Below the pieces are notes generated by a model. The model saw only the letters and a list, made by a program, of their open reading frames with translations, was not told where the DNA came from and ran no database searches. Of a stretch of 64,000 nucleotides of DNA, positions 8,331 through 21,600 are shown one piece after another; the stretch's first letter is position 1; each line of letters begins with the position of its first letter. The DNA is taken from assembly GCF_001905345.1 (NCBI RefSeq), contig NZ_LFBV01000006.1, positions 1 through 64,000 on the forward strand, written 5' to 3'. Source of the stretch: Streptomyces uncialis (GTDB lineage Bacteria > Actinomycetota > Actinomycetes > Streptomycetales > Streptomycetaceae). Made by a program: the position numbers and the translations under genes.

Positions 8331-8867
8331 TCAGTGGTAGCGGCCCTCGAACCAGGCGTGGACGGCCAGGGTGTGCAGGGGGAAGGCCATCTCCTGGGGG
8401 CGGCGCAGGAGTTCCCAGCCCTCCGTCTCGTCGGTGGCGGTCGAGGGGGGCAGCTCGGCCACGGGGCGGTCCGGAAGGGCACCGAGGAGGAGCAGGTATC
8501 CGTCGGCCGAGCTCAGGGCGTCGACGATCCGTACGTCACGGCTGGCGGCGTCGATGCCGGTCTCTTCCTTGAGCTCGCGGACGAGGGCGTTCCGCCAGTC
8601 CTCGTTGTGGTCGACGTGGCCGCCGGGCAGGGCGAGGCCACCGCGCGCGGGTGGCACGGTCCGGGTGATGACGATCAGGGCGGAGCCCGAGGCGTCGTAG
8701 ACCGGCTGGAGGACGATCGCCACGGGCAGCGGGTTCCCGTAGGCGGTGCCGCCGCACGGGACGCAGGTTCGGGGCCAGCCGGTGTTTCCGGCGTCGTAGG
8801 GAGCTCCGCAGTGCGAACAGTGGGAGTTCCGTACGGGGTTGGTGGTCGGGGTTTGCGATTCGGGCAC
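8331..8867 (-). CDS. NUDIX hydrolase with N-terminal zinc-ribbon cysteines
   Basis: A 178-aa NUDIX hydrolase, a family that cleaves nucleoside diphosphates linked to another group. The NUDIX box spans residues 83-105 (GHVDHNEDWRNALVRELKEE, then TGI) and has every key residue. Four cysteines at 17, 20, 35 and 38 (CSHC ... CVPC) form an N-terminal zinc ribbon of the NudC type, although the C-terminal SQPWPFPxS motif of NADH pyrophosphatases is absent. The GTG at 8867 is chosen because a -10-like TACAGT (8879-8874) lies six bases upstream, the pattern of a leaderless transcript, and no Shine-Dalgarno is present. The actual substrate is unknown. Confidence 0.82.
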   Translation of the reverse strand: MPESQTPTTNPVRNSHCSHCGAPYDAGNTGWPRTCVPCGGTAYGNPLPVAIVLQPVYDASGSALIVITRTVPPARGGLALPGGHVDHNEDWRNALVRELKEETGIDAASRDVRIVDALSSADGYLLLLGALPDRPVAELPPSTATDETEGWELLRRPQEMAFPLHTLAVHAWFEGRYH

Positions 8868-9358
8868 GCGCGGACTGTATCCGATCAGCGGATGGTCGGA
8901 CCGCCATGATCGCCGGGTCCGGGCGGGGAAAGGGCGGTTACGTGCCTTTCGCGTCCGTTCCAAGGGGCGTCGCGGGGTGCGACGGGGCGGCGGGCCGGGG
9001 CCGGCAGGGGGCGGGGCCGCAGGGTGAGGGTGGCCGGAACCACCCCCGTCGGCCCCGGCCACCCTCACCGAATAGACCTGACGCAATTCACCCCTGTGCG
9101 GTTCTCCTGTTGCCCGGCCGTCTGCCCGGGGACGCTGTCGCGCAGGGGCCGCCGACGGTCGTGGCGTGGCGTGCCGCAGCCCGGCCGGGACGCCGTGCCG
9201 CGGGGGTTCACGTCCGGGCGTCCGCGGTGCCCGGTGCGGCCGTACGGGGCGCGCTGCGCCCCTCGTGGACGCCTGTGCGGCCCAAGGGGCGTTCAAGCCG
9301 GGAAGGGTGCCGTGACGCGCGTGGGCGGGCCCGGGGGGCCGTGCGCGGGCGTGGGGGA
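8868..9358. other. 491-bp region without a supported gene
   Basis: Both flanking genes run on the minus strand. The region holds the leaderless promoter of the NUDIX gene at its left end, a 15-bp perfect hairpin at 9023-9069, and GC-rich sequence. Open frames cross it on both strands, but they are arginine- and proline-rich shadows without ribosome sites or recognisable motifs. Confidence 0.5.
9023..9069 (-). terminator. 15-bp perfect hairpin downstream of the conservon operon
   Basis: The arm GGTGAGGGTGGCCGG at 9023-9037 is the exact reverse complement of 9055-9069, with a 17-nt loop. It lies about 290 nt past the stop of the conservon GTPase gene, farther than usual for a simple terminator. 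It may end a transcript with a long 3' untranslated region or a separate short transcript. Confidence 0.55.
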
Positions 9359-9947
9359 TCAGGTGGCCGTGGCGGCCGCCCGCCGGGAGGCCGCGAGCTT
9401 CATCGCGTGCTCGACCACGTCGATGAGGACGTCCTTCACGGATTCACGGTCCCGCGCGTCGCACAGGACGACCGGGACGGCGCTGTCGAGGTCGAGCGCC
9501 TGGCGTACCGAGTCGGCGGGGTAACGGGCCGCGCCCTCGAAACAGTTGACGCCGACCACGAAGGGTATGTGCCGTCGTTCGAAGTAGTCGACGGCCGCGA
9601 AGCAGTCCTCCAGGCGGCGGGTGTCGGCGAGGACGACGGCGCCCAGTGCCCCGGTGGCCAACTCGTCCCACAGGAACCAGAACCGGTCCTGTCCGGGGGT
9701 GCCGAACAGATACAGCACCAGGTCCTCGCGGACGGTGATGCGGCCGAAGTCCATCGCCACGGTGGTGGTGGTCTTGCCCTCGACGCCACTGATGTCGTCG
9801 ATCGGACGACCCGCCTCGCTCAGGGTCTCCTCGGTGCGCAGTGGCTTGATCTCGCTGACCGCGCCGACCAGGGTCGTCTTGCCCACACCGAAGCCGCCCG
9901 CCACGAGGATCTTGAGCGTGACGGGTTCTATGGGGGCCTTGCCGCGC

Positions 9948-9967
<20 letters not shown>
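9359..9967 (-). CDS. Conservon GTPase (CvnD-type small ATP/GTP-binding protein)
   Basis: A 202-aa small GTPase of the actinobacterial conservon type, related to MglA/Rab-like GTPases, which associates at the membrane with the sensor kinase CvnA and roadblock protein CvnB in a signalling complex resembling a eukaryotic G-protein receptor. The P-loop GGFGVGKTT is at residues 24-32 and the switch/G3 block is LYLFGTPGQDRFWFLWDELA; the usual NKxD base-recognition motif is weak (VGVNCFEG). The ATG at 9967 has AGGAGA upstream, lying inside the coding end of the previous gene, with which it overlaps by 20 nt. In other conservons this gene follows the DUF742 gene directly; here an oxoprolinase gene is between them. 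Confidence 0.9.
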
Positions 9968-13667
<3,700 letters not shown>

Positions 13668-13692
13668 GTCGTTCTCCCCGCTGCCGCGCTGT

Positions 13693-14088
13693 TCAGAGCG
13701 CCCGGAGGCCGTTGATCACGTCGCGCAGAATACTCTCGTCCGGCAGTTCGGCGGGCGGTACGGGACGGGTCACATGGACGAGTTCGTCGTCGACGAGGTC
13801 CCCGATGAGGACGCGTACCACGCCGATCGGGAGGTCGAGTTCCGCCGCGAGTTCGGCGACGGACTGGGGCGTGTCGCGGCACAGCTCGACGATGTCGACA
13901 TGTTCCGGGGAGAGGGTCTGGTCGGCCTCCGGGTCGGCGGTGTGAGGTTCGGTGACGACCACCGCGATGAGATCGAGGCGGTGCTGTGCGGCGCTGGTGG
14001 TACGGCCCCGGGTCATGGCGTACGGGCGTACCACGGGGCCGGCGTCGTCGTCGAACCAGTGGGGGGGTCCCTGACCGTCTGGTCTCAT
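13693..14088 (-). CDS. Conservon DUF742 protein (CvnC-type)
   Basis: A 131-aa DUF742 protein, the third member of actinobacterial conservons. The N-terminus WFDDDAGPVVRPYAMTRGRT is the diagnostic block, and the C-terminal half (SVAELAAELDLPIGVVRVLI) looks like a winged helix. Its biochemical role is not established; it is thought to act with the kinase-like and roadblock proteins. It begins 9 nt after the stop of the roadblock gene and ends 25 nt before the oxoprolinase gene. Confidence 0.92.
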   Translation of the reverse strand: MRPDGQGPPHWFDDDAGPVVRPYAMTRGRTTSAAQHRLDLIAVVVTEPHTADPEADQTLSPEHVDIVELCRDTPQSVAELAAELDLPIGVVRVLIGDLVDDELVHVTRPVPPAELPDESILRDVINGLRAL

Positions 14089-14097
14089 GTCATCCCA

Positions 14098-14535
14098 CTA
14101 CCCTCCCGCGGGCAGACCGGTGCGCGGAGCGGCCCCCAGATGCACGCCGACCCGCTTGACGAGCAGGGTCATCTCGTAGGCGACCTGTCCCACGTCGGAG
14201 TCCGCGTCGGACAGCACGGCGAGACAGCTGCCGTCCCCGGCGGCGGTGACGAAGAGGAACGCGTCGTCGAGTTCCACCACGGTCTGGCGGACGCTGCCCG
14301 CGTCGAAGTGGCGTCCCACACCCTTGGCGAGGCTGTGGAAGCCGGACGCGACGGCGGCCAGGTGTTCGCTGTCCTCCCGGGTGAGGCCCTGCGAGACCCC
14401 GGTGGGCAGGCCGTCGCCGGACAGGACGAGTGCCTTGCGGATGCTGGCGACGCGTTCGACGAGTTCGTCGAGCAGCCAGTTCAGATCGTTGTTCCCCCCG
14501 GGGCTGTCGAGCCCGTCGGCCTTCGGTGCGGTCAT
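14098..14535 (-). CDS. Conservon roadblock/LC7 protein (CvnB-type)
   Basis: A 145-aa roadblock/LC7-domain protein, expected to regulate the nucleotide state of the partner GTPase as MglB does for MglA. The block LNWLLDELVERVASIRKALV followed by LSGDGLPTGVS is the diagnostic N-terminus. The ATG at 14535 overlaps the stop of the sensor kinase gene in an ATGA, indicating translational coupling. Confidence 0.93.
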   Translation of the reverse strand: MTAPKADGLDSPGGNNDLNWLLDELVERVASIRKALVLSGDGLPTGVSQGLTREDSEHLAAVASGFHSLAKGVGRHFDAGSVRQTVVELDDAFLFVTAAGDGSCLAVLSDADSDVGQVAYEMTLLVKRVGVHLGAAPRTGLPAGG

Positions 14536-17312
14536 CGACCGTCCCCCTCAGATGTCGTTCCCTGTGCTGTGCCGTCCGGGGCGGTGTCGCCCTCGGCGTT
14601 CTCCTCACGGCCGCGTGCCCACCCGCGCTGGAGCGAGGCCATACGGCTGCGTACTTCGTCGGCGTCCCGCTCCTCGGCGGGACGGACCGGCCCGCCGCCG
14701 CCTCGGCGGGTGGGGGCCTTCTTGAGCTGGGGGGCGAGATTGGCCTGGCGGACCCGGCGGGGCAGTGCTCCGTCGGCGGGTTCGGCCGGGCCGTCACCGG
14801 CGCGGGGGACCCGTTCGCCGGTGACCCGGTCGAGCCGGGCCAGGCCGGGTGCGCCGCGGTCGGGTGCGGCGCCGCGTGGGGAGGCGCTGGGGGGTGCGGC
14901 GTCACCGCCGCGCGCGGGGGTGCTCGTGGTGGCCTCCGGGAAACGGCGGCGGCGCGGCAGGACCGGCGCGGTGGTGGGGGTCTCGGGGGTGGGGCGGTCC
15001 GTGGCGGGGTCGGGTACCCGGTGCTCGGGGTCCACGACGGGCCGGCCGTGGGAGCTCACGAGTTTGGGGGTGTGCCGACGGGGCAGCGGGACCGCGCCAC
15101 CGAGGCGTTCGTCGTCGGAGCCCCGCGTGGCGCCGTCGGGGTCCTCGGCGGGCTGCTGTTCGTCCGGGAGCGCGGTGACGGTGCGGCGCGGTCCGAGCAG
15201 CGCGTGTTCGCGTTCGGTGTCCCTGCGGCGGGCGGGGAACATCTCGATGTCGTCCGCGGAGCCGACGGGTGCTTCCAGTTCGACGGGGACGTCGAGCAGG
15301 GAGGGGGGCAGTCCGGGGAGCTTCGCGGCGGACCTCCCGAGCGCGGGGCGGCTCCCCGCCTCGGCGAGGGACCGTCCGGTGCGCAGACCCGCGTCCTCGG
15401 CGTCGGCGGCGGTGATGCCGCCGGCGTCGGTGAGCAGGGTCTCGGGCAGGAACACGACGGCGGTCGTGCCTCCGTACGGCGACGGCTGGAGCGAGACGCG
15501 GACGTTCTGGCGCTGGGCGAGACGGCTCACCACGAAGAGGCCGAGCCGGTCGGTGTCGGAGAGTTCGAACTCGGGGGTCTCGGAGAGCCGGAGGTTCGCG
15601 TCGAGGAGCGCGTCGCTCGCCATGCCGAGGCCCCGGTCGTGGATCTCCAGGGTGAAGCCGTTGGCGACATAGTCGCCGTGGACCTGGACCGCGGTGTGCG
15701 GCGGTGAGTAGAGGGTCGCGTTCTCCAGGAGTTCCGCGACGAGATGGGTGAGGTCGGCGACGGCGGGACCGGTCACGGCGATCCTCGGCAGCCGGCGGAC
15801 CTCGATGCGCTCGTAGTCCTCGACCTCGCCGACGGACGCGCGGACGACGTCCATGAGCTGGACGGGCTTGCGCCACTGCCGGGACGGGGCGGCGCCGGAG
15901 AGGATGACGAGGCCCTCGGCGTGGCGGCGCATCCGGGTGGTGAGGTGGTCGAGGCGGAAGAGGTCCGCCAGTTCGTCGGTGTCCTCGGTGCGGCGTTCCA
16001 TCGTGTCGAGGAGAGTGAGCTGCTTGTGCAGCAGGACCTGGCTGCGGCGGGCGAGGTTCACGAAGACGTCGGAGACACCGTGCCGCAATTCGGCCTGTTT
16101 GACGGTGGCTTCGACGGCGGCGCGCTGAAGGGTGTTCAGGGCGAGTCCGACCTGGCCTATCTCGTCCTTGCCGAACTCCAGCCGGGGTGCTTCCGTCTCG
16201 ACGTCGACCTGTTCGCCGGCCGCGAGGCGCCGCATGACGCCGGGCAGCCGCACGCCGGACGCCTCATGGGCGTCCAGGCGCAGGGTGCGCAGGTCGCGGA
16301 TGAGACCGCGGCCCACCCGTACGGAGAGGAAGACGGAGAACAGCAGGGCGATGAGGCCGAGGATGCCGGCGATGACCGCGCGGGCGATGACCCCGACGGC
16401 GATGGGGTGGACGCGGTCCTGGTAGCGGTCGTTGGCGGCGGCGTTGCGGGTGGCCAGCTCGTCGAGGACGGCATCGGTGGCGCGGTTCCAGCTCGCCGCG
16501 GTGAACATGCTCGCCGCGCCCGGGGACGCGGCGGAGACGGACTCCTCGGCGACCCGCAGCGGGGTGGCGTCGGCGCTGCGCCAGAAGCGCTCGTAGCGGA
16601 CGCGTTCCGCCTCGGGCAGCAGGGTCAGGTTCACCTCGTAGAGGAGGGTCCGCTGCGCCACGAGGTCGGAGATGTCACGGATCTCGTGCCGGGTCAGGCG
16701 TCGGGCGGCGAGGGCCGAGCCGAGCAGGGCGTCCTCACGGGAGAGCAGTTCACGGGCGCGGGCGAGACCGACGAGGGCGCGGCCCTGCTTGTCCATCTCG
16801 GGGTCGTCGAGACCGTGGACGGTCATCAGCAGGGCGTAGCTCGGGTCGATCAGCCGGTTGTAGAGGTCGAGCGCGGTGCTGCGGCTGACGGTTCCCTCCT
16901 CGACCGCGTGGCGCAGCGATTCGAGGCCGTCGAGCGCGTCGAGGAGTGCGCTGAGCCGGCCGCGGGACTCGGTGTCCAGGTCCTCGGCGACACCGGAGTC
17001 GGTCGCGTTGCCGCGGATCTTCGCCACGAGCTTGTCGGTACGTCCGCGCAACAGCCGCAGGTCGGACAGGGCTTCGGAGGCCCGGGGGTCGGCGAGGTAG
17101 GTCAGGGACTGGCGCCGTTCCTCCTGCACCGCCTGGACCATGTCCTCGATGGGGTAGCCGATCTTGTCGACCACCTCGGCGACCGTGAGCAGACGGACCG
17201 CCTCACGGCTGGTGATGATCGTGGAGAAGCTCCACAGGGCGGTCAGGGAGACAAGCGGCACGAGCAACAATGCCACGATCTTCCGACGGATCGACTTCCC
17301 GCGAAAGCGCAT
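14532..17312 (-). CDS. Conservon sensor histidine-kinase-like protein (CvnA-type, NIT domain)
   Basis: A 926-aa membrane sensor kinase-like protein heading the conservon. A first membrane segment (about residues 12-34) is followed by an extracytoplasmic nitrate/sulphate-sensing (NIT) domain with the helix around YLADPRASEALSDL, a second membrane segment near 304-328 (GILGLIALLFSVFLSV), a HAMP linker, and a GHKL ATPase domain with the N-box LVAELLENATLYSPP near 521 and EIHDRGLGMA near 555. The last 270 residues are proline- and arginine-rich and probably disordered. The ATG at 17312 follows GGGGGAGG; the start at 17363 is rejected because MRFRGKSIRRK is the usual N-terminus. Confidence 0.92.
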   Translation of the reverse strand: MRFRGKSIRRKIVALLLVPLVSLTALWSFSTIITSREAVRLLTVAEVVDKIGYPIEDMVQAVQEERRQSLTYLADPRASEALSDLRLLRGRTDKLVAKIRGNATDSGVAEDLDTESRGRLSALLDALDGLESLRHAVEEGTVSRSTALDLYNRLIDPSYALLMTVHGLDDPEMDKQGRALVGLARARELLSREDALLGSALAARRLTRHEIRDISDLVAQRTLLYEVNLTLLPEAERVRYERFWRSADATPLRVAEESVSAASPGAASMFTAASWNRATDAVLDELATRNAAANDRYQDRVHPIAVGVIARAVIAGILGLIALLFSVFLSVRVGRGLIRDLRTLRLDAHEASGVRLPGVMRRLAAGEQVDVETEAPRLEFGKDEIGQVGLALNTLQRAAVEATVKQAELRHGVSDVFVNLARRSQVLLHKQLTLLDTMERRTEDTDELADLFRLDHLTTRMRRHAEGLVILSGAAPSRQWRKPVQLMDVVRASVGEVEDYERIEVRRLPRIAVTGPAVADLTHLVAELLENATLYSPPHTAVQVHGDYVANGFTLEIHDRGLGMASDALLDANLRLSETPEFELSDTDRLGLFVVSRLAQRQNVRVSLQPSPYGGTTAVVFLPETLLTDAGGITAADAEDAGLRTGRSLAEAGSRPALGRSAAKLPGLPPSLLDVPVELEAPVGSADDIEMFPARRRDTEREHALLGPRRTVTALPDEQQPAEDPDGATRGSDDERLGGAVPLPRRHTPKLVSSHGRPVVDPEHRVPDPATDRPTPETPTTAPVLPRRRRFPEATTSTPARGGDAAPPSASPRGAAPDRGAPGLARLDRVTGERVPRAGDGPAEPADGALPRRVRQANLAPQLKKAPTRRGGGGPVRPAEERDADEVRSRMASLQRGWARGREENAEGDTAPDGTAQGTTSEGDGR

Positions 17313-17801
17313 GGCCTCCCCCACATCGAGCCCCCGCTCAGGGGGGATACACAGGTGCGTCAAGAAACGGCGTGAGCCTACTACTCACGTGGGAACAACT
17401 CGAAGACGTGTCCGGATGCTTTTGCGTCGCGACCAGCGGTCCTGATCATGAGTTGTCCGGGTATGAGGGCAGATTTCTGCCCGGTTCGGACGGCCAGGAA
17501 GCGGGGCCGACGCACACATTATTCACGATCACTTGGCTGAAAACGTTCGCCCCCAGGGAATCTTCGCGGCCGTTCGTTCGTCTACCTCACAGGAGTTGGG
17601 TCACGGGGCGGGATCACCGAGGGACGAGTGGGGCGGACGCCGGGGGGAACAAGGCGTGGAGGTCCGCAGGTCTCCAATGGATCACATCCGCCCCATGCCG
17701 CTCCCAGGTGGCGTAAAACAGAGCAAGACGGGCAGCCACTTGGGTGTCGATGCCTGTGGCACCAGGGGGTTGGCCGGTGAACGGTGGGGAGTGACGAGGT
17801 C
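17313..17801. other. Divergent intergenic region upstream of the conservon
   Basis: This 489-bp region holds the conservon promoter and that of the divergent membrane-protein gene. A TAGGCT that could be a -10 for the conservon reads on the minus strand near 17370-17375. A perfect inverted repeat GGGCAGA-TT-TCTGCCC lies at 17466-17482. A possible 42-aa ORF at 17677-17805 is listed separately. Confidence 0.4.
17466..17482. repeat. Palindrome GGGCAGA-TT-TCTGCCC, possible operator
   Basis: GGGCAGA at 17467-17473 and TCTGCCC at 17476-17482 are perfect reverse complements 2 bp apart. It lies about 155 bp upstream of the conservon start and 320 bp upstream of the divergent gene. Its AT centre and position suggest a protein-binding site rather than a terminator; the binding protein is unknown. 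Confidence 0.3.
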
Positions 17802-17805
17802 ATGA
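17677..17805 (+). CDS. Possible small ORF (42 aa) coupled to the membrane-protein gene
   Basis: An ATG at 17677 opens a 42-codon frame beginning MDHIRPMPLPGGV and ending RWGVTRS, whose TGA overlaps the ATG of the next gene (ATGA at 17802-17805). AGG lies seven bases upstream, with GGAGG further up. The overlap is the usual mark of translational coupling in this window, but the peptide matches no family I know, so it could be chance. Confidence 0.3.
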   Translation: MDHIRPMPLPGGVKQSKTGSHLGVDACGTRGLAGERWGVTRS

Positions 17806-18323
17806 ACACGGCAGAGCGGCAGCCGTCGGCCGTCCGGGGGGCCGCGGCCGTCCGTCCCGGCGCGGGGGGCGGGGCCGAGGGAGCCCGGGGGGCTCGCCGT
17901 GCGGGCGGCGCGGGGGACGGCCGTGCGGCGCCCTCCGCGAGGGCGCTGTGGGTCGAGGAGCCCGCGAACAGGTTCCGGATGGCGGACCCGGTGCGTACGG
18001 CGGCGGTGCGGGCGGTGATCATCGTGTCGCTGACGCTGATTCAGGCGATGGTCGCCTTCTTCTGCACCCTCGCGGGGTCGTGGCTCGCGTTCCCGATGGT
18101 GCTGAGCAGCGTGGCCAGCACGGTGGTCGCGACCTGGGGCGTGCTCGACGTCTGGGTGACGCGGCAGGTGTGGAAGCAGCGGCACGGCGTGGTGTCCATA
18201 CCCAGCAGCACCGCGCGGGCGCTGCGGCGTGAGCGGCGTCGGGCACGGCGGCGGGCCAGGTCGGCGGAGCGCGCGCGAATACGCGGCGAGCGGCGCGGTG
18301 GACAGCAGTTGTCCCACTCGTAG
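17802..18323 (+). CDS. Small membrane protein with basic C-terminus
   Basis: A 173-aa protein I do not recognise. A glycine/alanine-rich N-terminal 55 residues is followed by two membrane helices (about VIIVSLTLIQAMVAFFCTLA and FPMVLSSVASTVVATWGVLD) and a strongly basic cytoplasmic tail (ALRRERRRARRRARSAERAR). The ATG at 17802 has GGGGAG ten bases upstream; an in-frame GTG at 17784 would add six residues. It is divergent from the conservon and convergent with the SMC-like operon, so its context gives no function. Confidence 0.75.
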   Translation: MNTAERQPSAVRGAAAVRPGAGGGAEGARGARRAGGAGDGRAAPSARALWVEEPANRFRMADPVRTAAVRAVIIVSLTLIQAMVAFFCTLAGSWLAFPMVLSSVASTVVATWGVLDVWVTRQVWKQRHGVVSIPSSTARALRRERRRARRRARSAERARIRGERRGGQQLSHS

Positions 18324-18698
18324 GCGACGTCCGGACGGTGCGACCGCGGCCGTGCGTCCGGACTATGGGTTGTGGGCTGTGGGCCGGTGCACCGGGAGCG
18401 GGTCGGCCGTGGCCGTGCGGCGAGACGGTCGGCCGTGGTCGTCCGGCGGGCGGACCGGCATCCGGACGGGCGGACGGGCGGACGGGCGGACGGGCGGACG
18501 GGCGGACGGGGCATGGTCGTCCGTCGCGCGGGTGGGGTTTCGCCGTACCGGGTGAGCCGCCTCAGGAAGGCCCGGGAGCGCCGGGGGCTGCCCCGGGGCG
18601 GCCGGAGCCGCCCCGGAAGGGCTGAGGGCGGCCCGCCGGATGGGGTGGGAGCGCGGCGCCGCCCTGGGATGCCGCCCACCGAGGCGGGGGCTTTGAAC
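18324..18698. other. Convergent intergenic region with tandem repeats
   Basis: This 375-bp gap between convergent stops contains TGGG/GTGGGC-rich sequence (18363-18385) and six exact copies of an 8-bp unit at 18463-18510. No protein or RNA gene is supported. Confidence 0.5.
18463..18510. repeat. Six tandem copies of the 8-bp unit CGGACGGG
   Basis: CGGACGGG is repeated exactly six times without interruption (18463-18470 through 18503-18510). An 8-bp unit is not a codon multiple and the region is non-coding, so this is a simple-sequence tract likely to vary in copy number by slippage. Confidence 0.9.
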
Positions 18699-21600
18699 TC
18701 AGATCGCTCCGGTGGGCCGCTTGTACATCCGGGTCGCGGTGATCTCGCCATGGACGCCCTCGTCGGAGGCCGTCCGGTTCGGCAGACCGGGGCGCAGATG
18801 TTCCTCGACGCTGATGTACTTCAGACCGGCCCGCAGGTCGGCGTCATTGCGCAGCCGGATCACCAGGGGGAACTCCGCCAGCGCGGTCGTGTCGAAGAGA
18901 CCGGTCGTGTAGAGCAGCTGCACACCGAGCGCGTCCGACACCGCGCGCTGGAGCTCCAGCAGATAGGTGGCGTTGGCGCGGCCGATGGGGTTGTCCAGGA
19001 ACAGGGTGCCCGCGTGCCGGTGCTTGTCGCGGCCCCGGTCGTTGGATCGGAGCGCGGCCATCGTGCAGTACAGCGCGATGGCGGCGGTCAGCAGCTGACC
19101 GCCGGAGAAGACGTCGCCCATCTGTCCGACGGGCACCCGCTCCGCGCGCAGCACGGCGTCGGGCTTGAGGATCTCGACGGAGATCCCGCGTGGCTGGAGC
19201 GCGGCCTGCACCCCGCGCAGCAGCAGGGACATCCCGTCCCGCCGCAGATCGGAGTTCTTGCGGAGGGCCGCGCGGGTGGCCTCGTCGATGACCTCGCCGA
19301 GCCGTTCCACGAGGGTGGTCTGGTCGGGCTCCTCGAAGCGGATACGCAGGAACTCCTGGCCCGACCAGTCGCCCAGCCCTTCCGGGAGCCGGGAGAGCCG
19401 CTGCGCGGACCGCAGGGTGGCCAGCGCGGACTCCACGAGACCACGCAGCCGGTCCACGATCGAGTCGCGGTTGCGTTCCAGCTGGGCCAGTTCGTCGGTG
19501 AGGACGCGCAGCCGGGGTGCGAAGGCGTCGGCCCACTTCTGCGCGTGGTCGGGCAGCGCGGCGGCGGGCAGTTCACGGATCTGCTGCCGGGCCGGGGTGC
19601 GGACCTGCTCGTAGCGGGTGGAGTTGGCGTGCCGTACGAGGGTGTCGCTCGCCTCGCGCACCGTGCCGTCGGCGGTGGACAGGTCGGTCGCGCAGCCGCG
19701 CAGTGCCCGCCGGGTCTCGGCGGCGGCCCGGCGGGCCTCGTCGAGGGTGCCCGGGTAGGGCTCGGCGGTGTCCGCGGCGCTCTCGTCGTCCTGGTGGTCG
19801 CGCAGCAGGTCCCGCAGCAGGGCGGCGGTCTCGTCGAAGCCCCCGGCGGCGTCCTCGGCGGCGCGGTGCGCCTCCAGCAGGGTGGTGTGCGCTTCCCGGG
19901 CGGAGGCGACCGCCCCGGTACGGGTGGCGAGTTCGCCGGTCGCGGTCCGCAGCAGGGCCTGGGCGTGCTCGGCGTCCTTGGGTGTGAGCTCGTCGGGCAG
20001 CTCGGTGTGGGAGCCGCCGTCGTCGGGGGCGTGGCGCTCGGCTTCGCCGCGCAGCCGTCCGAGCTGCTCGCTGGCGAGCGAGGTGCGGTTCTCCAGGAGT
20101 TGGACGAGTTCGTCCGCGCGGGCGGCGGCGGCCTGCCGGGACGGGCCGTCGGACCCGTCGGGTGACTGGAGGAGCTGTGCGGCACGGGTGCGGACCTTGT
20201 TGCTGAGGCGGTCCAGTTCGGCGAGCGCGGCGCTCTCGTCGCTCTCGGCACGGGCCTGTTCGGCCCGCAGGTCGGCGCCGACGCCGACCTTCTCGTAGAG
20301 CTGTGAGGCGGCGCGGTAGGCCTCGCGCAGCGCCGGGAGCGACGCCTTCGGGGCCTCGTCGTCCGGGGCGGTCCGCGCCGACAGGTCGTCGGGGGCGCCC
20401 GCGATCTCGGCGCGTTCGGCGCGCAGGGCGCGGGCGGTGCGCCGGGCGTCGTCGGCGCCGCGCTGCGCGGCGCGGCGGTCCTCGTCGGCGGCGCGGGCGC
20501 GGTCCAGACAGGTCTGGGCGCGGGCCTCCGACTCGACGGCGTCGTCGGCGAGTTCCCGCAGTCTGACCTGCCAGCCCGCGCGTTCCCGCAGCCGGAAGGC
20601 GAGGCCCGCGAGGGCGTCGGCGGCGCGGCGGGCGCGCTGGGCGGTCTCCTGGCGGGCCTCGCGGAGCCGGGCGGCCTCGGTGGCGGTCTCCTCGGCCTCG
20701 GCGCGCGCGGTGCGGGCCTCGGCCAGTTCGCCCTCGGCCTCCTCGGCGAAGGTGTGCGCCTGGCGGGCCGCCGTGGCGAGTTCGGTGAGGCGCCCGGCGG
20801 GGCATCCCGCGCGCCAGGAGGTGAGCCGGGAGGCCAGCTCGCGGTCGCCTGCGAGCCGGGCGGCGAGCGCGCGGATCTCCTCGTCGCGGGCGGTGGCGCG
20901 GGTGCGCAGGGCCTGGCGTTCCTCGTCGGCGGCGTGCTCGTCGTGCATGGCCGGGTTCGGCGGGACGAGGAACACCCCGGAGTCGTCGCCGGTCCCGCTG
21001 GCCGGGGTGGGCGCGAGGAGGGCGGCGGCGGTGCCCACGGCGACGGCGGAGCGCGGGAGCAGGGCGGCGCTGCCGAGGGTCTCGCGGGCCCGGGTGTGGG
21101 TGTCGGGGTCGGTGATGACGACGCCGTCGACGAGTTCGGGGCGCGCGGCGAGCACCCGCGCGTGGTCGGCGGGGTCGACGGCCTGGGCGAGGTAGCGCCA
21201 GCCGGGCAGGGCGGGGATGCCGTGCTCGCCGAGGTATTCGACGGTCGCGAGGACGTCGGGGCCGGGGGGCAGGAGTCCGCCGTCACCGAGGGCGCCGAGG
21301 ATGCGGGAGTCGTCGGCGGCGGCGGTGCGCAGGTCGAACAGCTGGCGTTCGGCGCCGGCCACGCCGTCGTCGAGGAGGCGCCGCAGCTCGTCGGCGACCC
21401 GGTCGAGTTCCTCGGGTGACAGGGGCAGGTCCGGGGCGGAGCCGTCGTCGTGGCCCGGACGGCCTCCCTGGGCGGCGGGACCCGTGGCGGTGTCCGGGCG
21501 GGCGCCCGCCGGTGTGCCCGTGCGGGGCTCGCCCGCCTTGCGGGGCTGCGGGACGGCGGCGCCGTCCGGGGTGCGGACGGGGGCCCCGGGCAGGCTGAGG

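Noticed and set aside
18463..18510. CRISPR array
   Set aside because: The 8-bp units are contiguous without spacers; the 7-bp tract at 56159-56221 is rejected for the same reason.
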